Source of the DNA: Paramicrosporidium saccamoebae | Taxonomy: Eukaryota; Rozellomycota | Direction of reading: 5' to 3' | Assembly (NCBI GenBank): GCA_002794465.1 | Contig: MTSL01000125.1 | Span: 1 to 53,381, forward strand | DNA length: 53,381 bases | In this document: in pieces, positions 1-10,645 of the stretch | How the letters are laid out: the number at the start of each line of letters is the position of its first letter | Numbering within the stretch: the stretch's first letter is position 1 | The notes under the pieces: model-generated | Databases searched by the model: none | What the model was told of the DNA's origin: nothing | What the model saw: the letters and a program-made list of their open reading frames with translations, nothing else | Position numbers and translations under genes: made by a program

Positions 1-62
1 CTTTCATGTTACATTGTTAAACCCATTACACAGCTTCACAATTTTAACTCGCGTATGTACAT

Positions 63-1073
63 TTATTCGGATGTTTCTGAATCAGAGATTATGTCTGGAG
101 TTAATTGTTCGATCGGTTTCAAAGATAGTAGTAGACTTTCTAAAAGCGTGTCCATATCAATGCTTCGATGGTTTCGGACTCGTTTCCGCAACAATTGGAA
201 GCGACTCCGTAGCATTCCGTGATGGAAAAAGGTTGTCCAGCCATCGTCCATCAACTCGCGCCATATAATCTCACTCTCGTGTTCTACACCCAGTTCGTAT
301 AACCGAGTAATCAGATAATATTCTAGCTCTGGCGTCCACACTGGTCGTTGGCCTTTGTTGTTCAACTGCATTTCAAGGGAAATCCATTTCAGCTGACACT
401 GAGTGACAGAGCGCGTGGCAACCATCTCACTGACAAGCAGCCAGCAAGGACGTCCGTCGCTTTGCCGACGCACTTGGAGGACGGCGTTTTGGAGACGGAC
501 GAGTTCATCTTCCGTCCATGGGCCTGTGCTGCCGCGGCCACGGAAAAGCTTGAAACGATCGCGACAGGACATGCCATATCGGCCCATAACAAGTCCGATA
601 GCTTCCCAGTCAGGCCCGTGTATTTGGAACAGTCTTTTCAGTTCTGCATCCTGCTCGTCGTTCCACTTACCACGCATATTTCCCGGATGGTACATTCGTC
701 GCATACACTGATACACTAGCAAAATGGGCCGTCCGTCGAGTTTTTGTGCCACCGTCCGGAACACTTCTTTGAACCGGTCATCTGAATAGACTTCTTTGCT
801 CTGGCGCTTCTTTAAGAAGAAAGCTTCCAAGAAATCCTGGTGGGTCAAGCCTCGCTCAGCGAGGTAGTTGCCAAGAGCGTCACGAATAGTACTCTTCTCA
901 GCGTCGCTAAACTTGCCGCGTTTAAAGCGCTTTCCTGACGAACGTTCGATTTCGCGAAGACTCTCCACCGTAAGCCAGCGAGACGCAAACAAATCGCGTA
1001 GTTCGGCAATCTCTGCGGGTGTTGGTTTTTGACGTCTCTTTGGTATGCTTTGATCTACTGAAGAGACTGTCAT
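63..1073 (-). CDS. Reb1/TTF-I-like Myb DNA-binding protein
   Basis: Intronless gene for 336 aa, complete from ATG (1073) to stop. The middle of the protein carries the motif RRMYHPGNMRGKW, then Myb-type helices with spaced Trp (KWNDEQDAELKRL, GPWTEDELVRL, VWTPELEYYL). This is the layout of the Reb1 (fungal) / TTF-I (animal) family, which bind rDNA terminators to stop RNA polymerase I and also act at Pol II promoters. A KFSDAEKSTIRDAL segment near residue 53 matches the pre-Myb helix of that family. The N-terminus is basic (KRRQK). The family assignment is by motif recognition. Its in vivo site and whether it ends rRNA transcription here are inferred. At 336 aa it is short for Reb1-type proteins, because there is almost no N-terminal acidic region. 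Confidence 0.72.
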   Translation of the reverse strand: MTVSSVDQSIPKRRQKPTPAEIAELRDLFASRWLTVESLREIERSSGKRFKRGKFSDAEKSTIRDALGNYLAERGLTHQDFLEAFFLKKRQSKEVYSDDRFKEVFRTVAQKLDGRPILLVYQCMRRMYHPGNMRGKWNDEQDAELKRLFQIHGPDWEAIGLVMGRYGMSCRDRFKLFRGRGSTGPWTEDELVRLQNAVLQVRRQSDGRPCWLLVSEMVATRSVTQCQLKWISLEMQLNNKGQRPVWTPELEYYLITRLYELGVEHESEIIWRELMDDGWTTFFHHGMLRSRFQLLRKRVRNHRSIDMDTLLESLLLSLKPIEQLTPDIISDSETSE

Positions 1074-1466
1074 GGCGAGGGTGGCTGGAGGCTGCAGGGG
1101 CGGGCGAGGAGGGTATGAGTAAAACGGGCAGTATCGGGCAATGTTTGGCGGTATAGGAAAGGGATTATTATGGAGATGATCAGACTACCGTCATGATTTG
1201 ATGCAAACTAATACTGGTTGTTTGTAATGTCTCTACAGCCTACGTACAAGAGTAACGGGGGCAAGTTTTATCAAATACTGGCCTCATTTTATAGGACCAA
1301 CCACTTTTACAGTTATACATTAGACGTAACTGAAGGATCTGGCACGTCTCGCCAACATTTCTCAGTCTGCAAAGAGTTATTGGGTGGCATGGCCAGTTGT
1401 GTGGGATAGACGGCTTTGCTTTTATTTGATTGGCCACAGCCTCCCTGATTTGTTGGTAGTGGCAGG
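1074..1466. promoter_or_regulatory. Divergent promoter region between Reb1-like and STK32-like genes
   Basis: About 390 bp between two divergent start codons. It contains one copy of the dispersed CCTACGTA motif (1239-1246) followed by a weak AAGAGTAACG extension, and an AT-rich ATTTTATAGG stretch near 1287-1296 that could serve as a TATA-like element. I see no convincing open reading frame; the short frames here read through the motif copy and lack family resemblance. Confidence 0.4.
1239..1246 (+). repeat. Dispersed CCTACGTA motif, copy 1
   Basis: The core CCTACGTA is preceded by ACAG and followed by CAAGAGTAACG. It lies 221 bp upstream of the STK32-like start codon. It is one of five same-orientation copies in the window, all intergenic. 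Confidence 0.5.
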
Positions 1467-2761
1467 ATGGGGAAATGCTTCTCCAAGAGCAAGGACGCTG
1501 ATGAGGGACCATGTACACTTGCGTTCTGACTAACATTTAGTAAGTCTCCGCCACTTTGACCTGCTGAGATCTGTGGGTCGTGGTGCCTTTGGAAAGGTAG
1601 CGTTCTACTTTGCTGTTGACGCGTAGGTACGCATAGTGCGGAAACGATCCGACAAGGCCCTCTATGCCATGAAATACATTAATAAGGAGAAATGTATTAA
1701 CCAGAAGGCGGTGAAGAATACCATCTTTGAGCGCAACTTGCTTGTGGACCTTGAGCATCCGCTGATTGTCAATTTGCGGTACTCTTTCCAGGATGACGAG
1801 AACATGTTTATGGTGCTCGACCTGATGCTTGGCGGGGATTTAAAGTACCACTTGCAGCAGACGGGGGCCTTTCCCGAGGATGCGGTGCGGTTGTATGCGG
1901 CAGAGATGGTGTGTTCAGTTGACTATTTGCACACCCAGGGCGTCGTACATCGTGATATTAAGCCAGACAACTTGCTTCTTGATGAAAAGGGACACGTCCA
2001 TCTGACTGATTTTAATGTTGCCACCTATCTGCCCGAGGATGGCTCTCAGCTCCACTCCTTCTCCGGGACAGTCACATATATGGGTACGAATGATATTTGA
2101 TTATTCATCTTTAGCGCCCGAAGTGATTCTGAGACATGGATATCGTGACGAGGTGGACTGGTGGAGCATGGGGGTTGTGTTGTTTGAGTTGCTGTTTGGA
2201 AAACGACCGTTCCGTGGCAAAAATGCCAAGGAGGTAGCCAGTCGCATCTGCAAAGGCCCTCTCCAGTTTCCCGCATCCCGCGAAGTCTCGGAAGAGTGCT
2301 ATGATTTTATTGCAAAGCTACTAAAGAAGGACTCTACAGAGAGATTGGGCTGTGGACCTAAGGGTGTGGATAACATAAAGGCTCACCCGTTCTTAAAGGG
2401 CATTGACTGGAGCCTGGTTCCTGAAAAGCAACTCCGTCCCGTCTTTGCTCCCGATCCGGAACGACCCAACTTTAATGCCATGTTTGAAGCCGAAGACATT
2501 CTCATGGAGGACAAGCCGCTGAAAAAGAACCGAAAGACCATGCTTGTCAAGGAGCCGACTACGGACGATGAGCGGTACATCCAGGAGGACTTTAAGGTGT
2601 TTGACTTTAAATTACGGGAAGACGTTGCAAATCGCGAGGAGCTCGTGCGAGAATCGATGGCGTTGGAAAAGGCTCAGGAAAATGGTCCTAGTCGTCTTTC
2701 AATGTTACCTGTGGCTTCTACGATGCAGGACCAAGAGCTCGATGACTCTAAAGAGTCTTAG
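1467..2761 (+). CDS. STK32/YANK-type AGC protein kinase, N-myristoylation motif
   Basis: Four exons: 1467-1512, 1541-1596, 1627-2083, 2115-2761 (introns of 28, 30 and 31 nt), giving 401 aa. The first exon encodes MGKCFSKSK, a good N-myristoylation signal with a neighbouring Cys for palmitoylation, so membrane attachment is likely. The kinase core is complete: glycine loop GRGAFGKV (about residues 29-36), VAIK-type Lys in YAMKYINKEK, catalytic HRDIKPDNLLLD (about 142), DFNVA in place of DFG (about 161), and GTVTYMAPEV, which only appears once the 31-nt intron is removed across codon ATG|G-CG. DFN instead of DFG and the myristoylated N-terminus are typical of the STK32 (YANK) family. Its function is poorly known even in animals. 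An AATAAA lies at 2892. Confidence 0.88.
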
Positions 2762-3016
2762 CCTGTCGGATTACGAGTCTGGAATTGCAAAAGACAAGGA
2801 TTCGGGAATGTAGATTCAACTTTTAAAGGACAAAATTTTGGGTGCAGATTCAACTCTAAGGACAAAATCTGGAATGTAGACTTGATTTGTAAATAAACCG
2901 AGACAAGTGGTGTTTAGTGTATATTCACCTCGAGGACAAGCTTCCCCATATGGGACAGACCAAGAATCAAAAACCCACTTTGTTACGATAAATACAATAA
3001 CTTAAAAGTTAGGGTC
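2762..3016. other. Intergenic spacer with degenerate repeats
   Basis: About 255 bp between two + strand genes. It holds two to three imperfect units of the kind GATTCAACT..AAGGACAAAAT..TGG between 2775 and 2890, then AATAAA at 2892-2897, the probable poly(A) signal of the kinase gene. The SmD3 promoter must lie in the last 100 bp, where AATACAATAACTTAAAAG is AT-rich but has no clear TATA box. Confidence 0.4.
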
Positions 3017-3420
3017 ATGAGCTCGATAGGTGTCCCTGTAAAGCTGCTGTATGAAGCGCAAGGCTTGATAATCAGTGTGGAGCTCGAGACGGGCCAGCTG
3101 TACCGCGGAAAGCTGTGCGGCATCGAAGACAACCTTAATCTTCAGCTGCGCGAAGTGACCGTCACGCACCGGGACGGCCACACGACCGCCGCCGAGCAGG
3201 TCTTTTTGCGCGGCAGTCACATCCGCTTTGTAGTCCTTCCAGACAACTTGCGGCATGCGCCCATGTTCCGGAATTTCGGAAAGCGAGGAAGTAGGGGGCT
3301 GGGGATGGGAAAGGCGCGAGTGGAGGTTGCAAGAGCCCAAGCCTGTAAGTTGAAAAGCGTGATGTGTTAATCTTTTTAGTGAGAGGAGGAAAATCTGGAC
3401 TGGGCCCGCAGCGTCGATAA
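3017..3420 (+). CDS. SNRPD3: Small nuclear ribonucleoprotein Sm D3
   Basis: Two exons, 3017-3344 and 3380-3420, with a 35-nt intron; 122 aa. The start MSSIGVPVKLLYEAQG, then Sm1 (GQLYRGKLCGIEDNLNLQL) and Sm2 (VFLRGSHIRFVVLPDNL), are diagnostic of SmD3 and distinguish it from D1 and D2. SmD3 pairs with SmB in the heptameric ring around the U-rich site of the U1, U2, U4 and U5 snRNAs. The spliced second exon gives a tail ending LRGGKSGLGPQRR, a short RG-type tail; without splicing the tail would lack RG residues. AATAAA follows 5 nt after the stop (3426). It is the only spliceosome component in the window, which fits with the many tiny introns. Confidence 0.93.
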
Positions 3421-3610
3421 TCATCAATAAAGCTGCCAATAGTGTAGCGGTGTGATTAGCAGATAGAGCAGATAGGGGTGGATCCCGCAGTACCGTTGTA
3501 ATACCGCAGTATCACTGTAGAGTCGCTTTAGGGTACCATTGTAATTTTATCATCGTGAGCTTATGGACTTTAAATCCTCCTTCCTGAGTTATGCCTCTAT
3601 TCGGATTTTA

Positions 3611-3961
3611 TTATACTCTCTTCAAACTATTTCCAAGATAAAAGTCGTTCGTACCACATCCGCCAGCGGCGTTTGCCTCTTCCAACGTATATGGCTTTGT
3701 CTTTAGCTCACGCAGTCTCTTTTTGTGCGGCTTGGTCTTGTTATGCTCGTCCAGCACTTCCTGGCTGATAAAGAAGCGACTGCATTCGACACACTGAAAC
3801 TGTCCGCCTCCAGGGAGGTCTTCGTCAAACTCGACTTGGCGACGTCCTGTATCAATGTCCTCGACGATCTGGTCAAGGTCCTTTGTCCGCTTGCGGAGAC
3901 GGTTCTTCTTGGAGAGCTCCTTGCGGGCCTTGTGCGTCCTGGAACGGCGATAGATTCCCAT
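3611..3961 (-). CDS. BUD20: Bud20/ZNF593-family C2H2 zinc finger protein
   Basis: 116 aa. I chose the ATG at 3961 because the family starts M-G-x-Y-x-R-R-R-T-H, seen here as MGIYRRSRTHKARKEL; the reading frame stays open upstream into the tRNA gene but that part is not protein-like. A single C2H2-type finger, FQCVECSRFFISQEVLDEH then HKKRLRELK, sits in the middle, with the conserved DLDQIVEDI ahead of it. Bud20/ZNF593 proteins shuttle with pre-60S ribosomal particles and help their nuclear export. The stop TAA is overlapped by AATAAA on the minus strand, so termination and polyadenylation signals are fused. Confidence 0.88.
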   Translation of the reverse strand: MGIYRRSRTHKARKELSKKNRLRKRTKDLDQIVEDIDTGRRQVEFDEDLPGGGQFQCVECSRFFISQEVLDEHNKTKPHKKRLRELKTKPYTLEEANAAGGCGTNDFYLGNSLKRV

Positions 3962-4137
3962 GGCCACGATAAAACGGACCCCCGGGAACGGCTCGAATCC
4001 GAATATCAATATTCGCCACCATGAAATATATTCAAAGAAACAGTTGTACTCCCAAACAATAGCGTGTATCTGCGTGTGTTCATCTACACTTCTCTTTTGG
4101 GCAAAAATAAGAGAGCCATCTCTCTCTTGCGAGTAAT

Positions 4138-4209
4138 TGCGTTGGCCGGGAATCGAACCCGGATCCCATGCTTGGAAGGCATGGATGCTAACCATTATAC
4201 CACCAACGC
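4138..4209 (-). tRNA. tRNA-Gly (anticodon UCC)
   Basis: On the minus strand a 7-bp acceptor stem GCGTTGG/CCAACGC encloses a D arm (TGGTATAATGGTTAGCA, which is also the A box), an anticodon stem CATGC/GCATG around loop CTTCCAA (anticodon TCC), and a T arm CCGGGTTCGATTCCCGG (B box). The discriminator base is A (4138). No intron. Length 72 nt. The 5' flank (4209-4218) matches part of the CCTACGTA dispersed motif (CTACGTACAG). A T-rich tract that could end Pol III transcription is not obvious immediately 3'. Confidence 0.97.
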
Positions 4210-4241
4210 TACGTACAGTAAAAAAATATTAATTACAATAA

Positions 4242-7200
4242 TTAAATTAACGCTACAGCGTTCTGGAGATCAGAGGATAGATGAGGGAGTATCTTTGACT
4301 TTTCTTTGGAGAATTCGACCATGGCATATTCCAGGAACACATCCAGAGAGTTGATGGCAATTCCTCTCACCTCCTCCACCTTTAAAAGGGCCAACCAGAT
4401 CCTGACGGCCTGCCGCTCAACGGGCAGTAGATGGCGGATCAAAGTGGTGGTAAGAGAGAGGAGGAGAGGAGGAGGGGTGGTGGAGAGTGCAATGCGGGTT
4501 GCGACTTGAAGGATACAGAGCTGCGTCTGCGGAGCGGTAAAGATGAGAGTGCAAAGATCGACGACCTGGGACTGCGTCAGGACGACGTCGCGAAAGAGGG
4601 CGACAAAGACGGAGCTGACTTGGCTGGGATCGGACGTAGTGCTGAGGAATTCTAGAAAGATGATGAGATTGGAGGGAAGGATACTATGGAGAATCTGAAC
4701 CAGGATGGACCAGAGGTCTGTGACGAGATTGGCCACACAGAGAGCATTAATTGCCGACAACAACAGGGACGCCGAACACTTTCCGCGTGACAAGATATTG
4801 GAAAACATGGCAATGGCAAGAGTCTTTACATTAGTATCTTGCAATGACGTCTTAAGGGTGGAAAAGTTGTCAAAAACTGCAGCAAATATGTCCATGTCAT
4901 CAGTGGCGATAAAGTGACGCAACAGTGCGAGCGTAATGTCAGTGGATGAACCAGTCCAGGTAATGAAATCGGACAGCGCTGTAACGCAATGAGACGTGGT
5001 GGATGCCGAAAAGAGAAGCGCAGGGATGGCCGTCTTTAAAGTGGATGTGGATTCCAAGACATTTCGACGAATGGCGGCACTTATAATGGGTGGACATTGA
5101 TCGCGGGTCAATGGATCCAAATCATCTCCAATGAACCGATTGATCATCCGAGGCAAACAGTCGCTCAAAGTACGGTCCAAAACAGTGGATTGGATGGCAG
5201 TGAGGGTCCAACTCGACTTTGACATAAGCAGCCACACTGACGCAGCCACCAGAACGTGTACATAGAGATCAGCAGGCTCCTCCACTTTCCCATTAAGCGT
5301 TTCGATACCCTTGGAAAAAAGAGTGCGTACCTTGGGATGGACACCCCATGACTTTCGTAGCGACTCGAAGCTGACGAGACGGTTGAGGGCGGCATAGGAC
5401 TCTGCGGCGATGACGACATTATCATCAGCACAGGCAGTGGAGTAAATGGTGACGAGTTGGGAGAGATAACTATCCAGGAACAGTAACTCTGCGTCAAGTG
5501 GATCAGGAAGACTGCGACAACCCGTAACCATAGCCGAGGCCAAGCTGAGACCAAGCAATTTGAGCCGTAATGTCCCGACAGTGGCGTTGGAGCCCATAAC
5601 CAGCGCAAGTGATTGACGAATGACATCGGCTGCCAATTGATTGCAAACTTCAGTGGTACAGATGGTGGTGAGTTGATGACCATGGGAACGGAAAAAGAGA
5701 CTGATCATATGGACAACCTTTTCCACTGCAGCCAGCGTGCACAATGGACTTTGGGTTGTCGCCTCGACCAACGACAATTCGCCCAATAGCACAGTGTCCA
5801 TGTCGAGTGATACAACGGAGCCAGAATGGGCCTCCGATACAGTCTTCATAAATGTGGCATCTCGGATCAGAGCCAACCAGACAGACGGATCGTGGATAAA
5901 GTTGCTCTCAAATAACAATTCGGCACAAAAGTCCAAATCGGGGAGGGCGGCGTCGGGATAGAGATTGAGGAGGGAGGCAGTTAGGGCGGGGGTGACAAAT
6001 TGAAGTACAGACGTGCGATGGTATTCGAGGAGCCATTTGAAGCAGCTTAGGGCCTGGCCGCAATTACTTCGACTGCGAAAGGCTTCACAAATGGTTGCCA
6101 ACAGGGCGGACAAGCTTTCGGCTTTTTGACAAATAACAAGAACTTGGGTGGAGGCGTCAAAAAGGACACTCTGCAGGGTCGGATCGCGACTGTCGTACTC
6201 TAAAAACTCGCCAACCATTAGACGACAACATCGCGCTACTGTCGTGTCGCTGTTGAGTTCGGGGCCGAGCATTTCAATCATAACAAGTAATGTGCGAGCC
6301 ACACTGTCCAACAACTGCCTTTCCACTGCAGAATCCACAAACACGGCATTGGGATCGTTCATGTAGATTTGCCAAATCAAATAGATAATATCAGAGGTCA
6401 GTACCGGAGCCACGGCATTGCTACGGGCATCCACAACAGTGTGCAGGGCATTAATGGCTGCTGCCTGCACAATAATGCTGCGCTGATCTTTGGCCAACGA
6501 ACAGAGCAATCCCATCACGGCGGAAATGTCCAATTGCGAGCCATTCTCCGGGACGGCTGCGTACACTGCACCAATTCCTATAATATAGCCCCGTCGATGT
6601 TCCTCTCGTGGCTCATTCAGTGATCGATCGATCAGTTCCTGCAGCATTCCGTCACGAAACTCGCGCGTCTTTACCAGTTGCACCAATTTGCCCAGACATA
6701 CAGTCGCCAGACACTGCAACTCCTTGTCGGCATCACATACAAAGGGGAAAATGACCTGCTTCATAATATCCAACATGAAGGTTTGATCGGATGGCGTTTT
6801 TTTAGCAAAGTCTATTCCGTCCAATAGGCCGCTGACAGTGCGGAAAATGGCCTCTCTAAAGCCGGATGATTTTACGAAAATGTTAAACTGCGACAGATGA
6901 TACTTTTGGCCCGCAATGCTGGTGTTTCGGAAATGGCCGCAGAGGATGCGTCGACAGTCTTCCAGCAATTTCATCGTGTCGGGTGTAGCCTCAATGCTGC
7001 AGATGGCTCGAGAGGTTACAGTCGAGGCAATTTCACATAGTTCATTGGATGTATCCATTAGGGGCAGCGTTGTCGAGCAAAGCAGTTGCAAGTCGGCCCA
7101 CTTGACGCCAATTGCGAGATCATTGACCCGATTACACAGTCGCCATTGATCCACAACAAACTTTAGAATATGGTTGATGAATGCAGTTTCAGTGTCCATG

Positions 7201-9011
7201 GGTGAAGAAGTGGGCACTCGATTGATGGATGCAGGTTTGGTGTTGATGGATGAAAAAGTGGGAACTCGGCTGGTGACTGCAGATTTAGTGTCCACAGATG
7301 AAGAGGTGAGCACTCGATTAATAAATGCCACTTCTCCAATACTGATATCCACTGATGAAATGCTTTCGATGCCTGCTACGTTGGGGCTGGAGATGAGTTT
7401 GGAGACTTCCAGGACATTGATACTGGTCAACAGCGACCCCAAAATCTCCCAGCCGGCATTCTTGACAGTCCGGCATTGTGAAACTTTGAGTATCCCGAGG
7501 GCCCAGTCCCGGATCTGTTCAAAGAGTCCCGCCGAACTGTACAAACAATCGTAGGAATTGTCCATCTTGAACGCCAGCAGAGTGGAGAGAGACCTCGCAT
7601 AGGAGGCAAATGTGGAAAGGCTGGCCGAGGGATCATCAGAGGAAATCAATGTCCAATCGCCCTTTAGTTGGGCAAAGATGGAAAGTAACAAATTGTGCCG
7701 TTTGCTCCCATCGCGCACAATAAGCGGCATGTATTCGGCAACTTTACGGGAGAGACTCTCATTGTTGGCAAAGCGAAGGGGCAAATTCAAAAGTTCCGTG
7801 TCATTGATGCCTAGCACTCCGCTTCGGACGCATTCCAGATAAAACGGACAGGCTGCATTCAGAATATCCTCATCATCCGATTTAAGGAGGGTCTTGACAA
7901 TGGTGGCCAGAGTGGAATGGGGGATGATATCGGGAAGAAATGTCAAAATTGTGGATAAATGCGCGAATGTGATTTTCCAGATCCGCTTCTTGGAATCGGG
8001 GACGATGGCCAACGACATTGAATGTTCCTTGACAATTTCAGTAAAAATCTTTTCCACCTCTTTGGAATAGTTGAGCATCCTGACCAGAATCCGTGCGCCA
8101 AGTTCGGCGGGTTGACGATCAGCAACTTTGGCCCAACTCTCAACCGTTTTTGTGGTCAACTGCGGTTCGCCATTGGGAAGAAAGCAAATCAGTGCCGCCA
8201 TAAGAGTGCATGCTGAATCCTTTTCCTCCTCACAAACACTGGATAAGAGCTCCTGCACCCTCGATTTGACCGATTTTCGTGTAATAGTGCCGAGGGCAAA
8301 TGTGTGGGTAAGCAGGTTGGCAAGGATGAGCATTCCGTTGATCCGGAGTCGGGACGACTTGGACTCGATCAGCGGTATGGCGCATTTCTGGGCCAAATCT
8401 GTTTTGCTGTTACCGAGAAAAACGGTCCCTTTGGTTGTCAATGCAATGAGCCCTTCACTGGCCACCACTGCCACAATAGGACTTGTCATATGGTGGGAGC
8501 ATAATTTGGCAAGACTATTGGAACAGTCTTGTGCCATGGGCAAAAGGACACTGCTAAATTCGGAAAATACTAATCCTGCACATCCCGCAAACACACAGGC
8601 CTGTGGCGTTCCCTTCCCACCCAACAATTTTAATTGCTCCAGCAACCACGCACCGGCAGTGAATGTCTGTCCTACGGGACCGCTGCATAAATAAACGACC
8701 CATAGTCGGGCAAGGGCGGCCCGAAGGGGGGGCGGCTGACACACATCCAAGGCGGTGAGAGTTTTGAGGGTCTCGAAGAATTGGTTCCATCGCGGTGTTC
8801 CTTTGGTCTACAAGTCAATGGTCGCATCGAGAGGTACATCAACTTTGGGGGAGGAGATGAGATGGGCGATGGCGGTACGCAGATATGTCAACATGAGACA
8901 TTGCAACCGAGAGCGCGAATGTACGTCGTTTACTGTGGGACGGAGCCATTCGGCCTGAAAGACTAATGGGTCTTCAAAGACTGGAAGGGCCGGTGATGTC
9001 AGCTTGGCCAT
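4242..9011 (-). CDS. HEATR5/Laa1-like HEAT-repeat protein
   Basis: Two exons: 8838-9011 and 4242-8807, with a 30-nt intron 8808-8837 that removes an in-frame TAG; 1579 aa. The protein is almost entirely alpha-helical HEAT-type repeats with no catalytic motif. The N-terminal FQAEWLRP, the PPLRAALARLWVVYL helix and the block RRGYIIGIGAVYAAV...LLVMIEMLGPELN resemble HEATR5A/B and yeast Laa1. These proteins bind the AP-1 adaptor and help clathrin-coated vesicle traffic between trans-Golgi and endosomes. It is shorter than typical members (about 2000 aa). Residues about 547-602 carry a 17-aa tandem repeat (about 7174-7340) that looks like recent slippage. Family call is by resemblance of scattered blocks, so moderate. 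Confidence 0.7.
7174..7340 (-). repeat. 51-bp tandem repeat inside HEATR5-like gene
   Basis: Three units of about 51 bp, in phase with the reading frame, each encoding a variant of INRVPTSSxxDTKxA. They differ by several substitutions, so the array is not brand new. They fall between helices and probably form a flexible loop. Confidence 0.75.
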
Positions 9012-9314
9012 TCGTCACAGTCAAAAAGAATTATTCTATTTTAGTTAAGGAGTTAATCGGATGATTATCTGGGGAGAGGGTCAATCGAGGGATTAGTTAA
9101 GAGATTAGTTGAGAGGTCAGTGGAAAAGGTAGTGGTAGATTATGATTGTTGTGAGGTCCAAGTGGAGATTCCTTACTCCAGTCTCTGACCCGTAGTTGTA
9201 CCATCTCACAATTATGGTTATTTGGTTAAACGATAGAGTTTATTAATACGGTGCCTTTAATAAATTTACACTTTTGCTCATCGATATATTCTATTGGAAT
9301 CTCTACGCTATACA
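9012..9314. promoter_or_regulatory. Spacer: HEATR5-like promoter and MnmA 3' end
   Basis: About 300 bp between two minus-strand genes. 9050-9130 has short direct repeats of GATTAGTTRAGAG. The part next to 9314 is AT-rich (TTAATAAATTTACAC) and may hold 3'-end signals for MnmA. I see no gene here. Confidence 0.35.
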
Positions 9315-10626
9315 TTACAGATTGACAATGGTTCCACAACTTTTAACAATCCTAACATCTTGAAGCTGCTCATAAATAACTGCTGCTTGGCCTGCCGCAG
9401 GTGCCACTAGGGGCTCGACCGTTTCAATTTCAAAAGAGTTTACGGATATTGGATGAATTGCTTTGATGAGAGTTCCTAGTTTGTCGGCCGATCGGATAGA
9501 ACAATACAGATTGTTAGAGGTCGGTTCGGGCAGATTAGGAGTCGCACATTCTACAACAATCCGTGTTGGCCGGAGAAAGGGATGGCTTCTACACCAGTTA
9601 GTTGCCACGACAGAGGTACTTGTTGCACGAGACGTAGATGGTGGATCCCTTTCTGGAAACTGCGTACATTTTGGAGGGCATCCCACCAATCTTTAAGCTC
9701 TGTCCAATAGTGTACAATTCCACTCCATCGTGCATTCCCAAGACACGGTCCGTCTCCAACTCGATCACAGCTCCAGGCTGTGGCACCATGAATTCCTTGA
9801 GAAAGCTTGCAAATCGTGGCCTTTTACCCACAAAACACACGCCCATGCTCTCGGGTTTCTCAAGTAAAAAGCCTAAATTTACGCTTTGAGCAATCTCTCG
9901 AATCTGTGACTTTGTATATCCTCCAACTGGGAAAAGCACGCTGGACAGACATGTAACATTAATGTTGGCTAAAAAGTAGCTCTGGTCCTTTGTTAGATCC
10001 GCGGCTTGGGCCAAGTATTTTTGTCCATTGTGTTCATGAATCCGTGCATAATGCCCCGTGGCCAGCTTCTGATAGCCATGATCCGTGGCCCATTTCATCA
10101 GCCTTCCAAACTTAATTTCCCGATTGCAAAGCAAGTCTGGATTGGGTGTCCTCCCCCTTGAATACTCGTGTATTACATTTTCAAACACATTTTGCCAATA
10201 CTCGCGCACAAAATTGACCCGTCTCAGTGGAATTTTAAGTATATTTGCCACCCGCTCTGCATCTCGATACTCTTGATCTATAGTACATTTTTGATTGTTT
10301 TTAATGCGAATGTTTCCAGCGAAAGAAGCGCCATGTATATTTCTCACACCATTCATATCACTTATACCATTCATATTGCTTAAACCATTCATATCACTTA
10401 TACCATTCATATCACTTACACCATTCATATCACTTACACCATTCATATCACTTACACCATTCATATTGCTTAAACCAGTCGTATAACTCACACCATCCCC
10501 GTCGCTCTCAATACCCGCCTCCCAATTTCTCATAAAAACACCCTCCACATTCCAACCTGCACGTCTCAATAGCACGGCAGCAATGGAAGAATCAATGCCA
10601 CCGGACATGGCCAACAAGACCCGCAT
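9315..10626 (-). CDS. tRNA 2-thiouridylase (MnmA/TRMU family)
   Basis: Exons 9620-10626 and 9315-9588, intron 31 nt (9589-9619); 426 aa. It adds sulfur to U34 of tRNAs for Lys, Glu and Gln, in eukaryotes normally inside mitochondria. Visible motifs: ATP-pyrophosphatase P-loop SGGIDSS (residues 8-14), the NPDLLCNREIKFG block with the catalytic Cys, GHYAR, DQSYFL, and the second catalytic Cys in MGVCFVGKR. Joining exon 2 restores the C-terminal beta-barrel, including RPTRIVVEC. No clear transit peptide is seen. Odd: residues about 52-100 are an inserted hexapeptide repeat (SDMNGV and variants), placed between the P-loop domain and the conserved A-xxL-xIP segment. The start codon is 19 bp from the divergent SPC3 start. 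Confidence 0.9.
10327..10476 (-). repeat. 18-bp in-frame tandem repeat in MnmA
   Basis: About eight units of 18 bp, each encoding S(D/N)MNG(V/I/L). On the plus strand the unit reads ACCATTCATATCACTTAC with few changes. The near-identity of units points to recent slippage. Confidence 0.92.
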
Positions 10627-10645
10627 AAATGGTTTCGTTTCTTAA
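10627..10645. promoter_or_regulatory. 19-bp gap between divergent start codons
   Basis: Only 19 bp separate the MnmA start (minus) from the SPC3 start (plus). The sequence is pyrimidine rich on one strand and has no TATA box. Transcripts must either begin within the opposite gene or have almost no leader. Confidence 0.6.

Noticed and set aside
1..62. Possible 3' part of another gene at the left edge
   Set aside because: Only 62 bases before the Reb1-like stop; no frame long enough to judge.
3962..4195. N-terminal extension of the Bud20 frame through the tRNA gene
   Set aside because: It runs through tRNA-Gly on the same strand and has no family similarity; the MGIYRRSRTH start is the conserved one.
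8128..8694. Long + strand frames antisense to the HEATR5-like gene
   Set aside because: No recognisable protein features; the minus-strand frame has family resemblance and a supported intron.
8796..8812. In-frame TAG in the HEATR5-like gene as a nonsense mutation or readthrough
   Set aside because: A 30-nt GTACCT...TTGTAG segment removes it in phase and has the size and branch-like TTGAC of the other introns.
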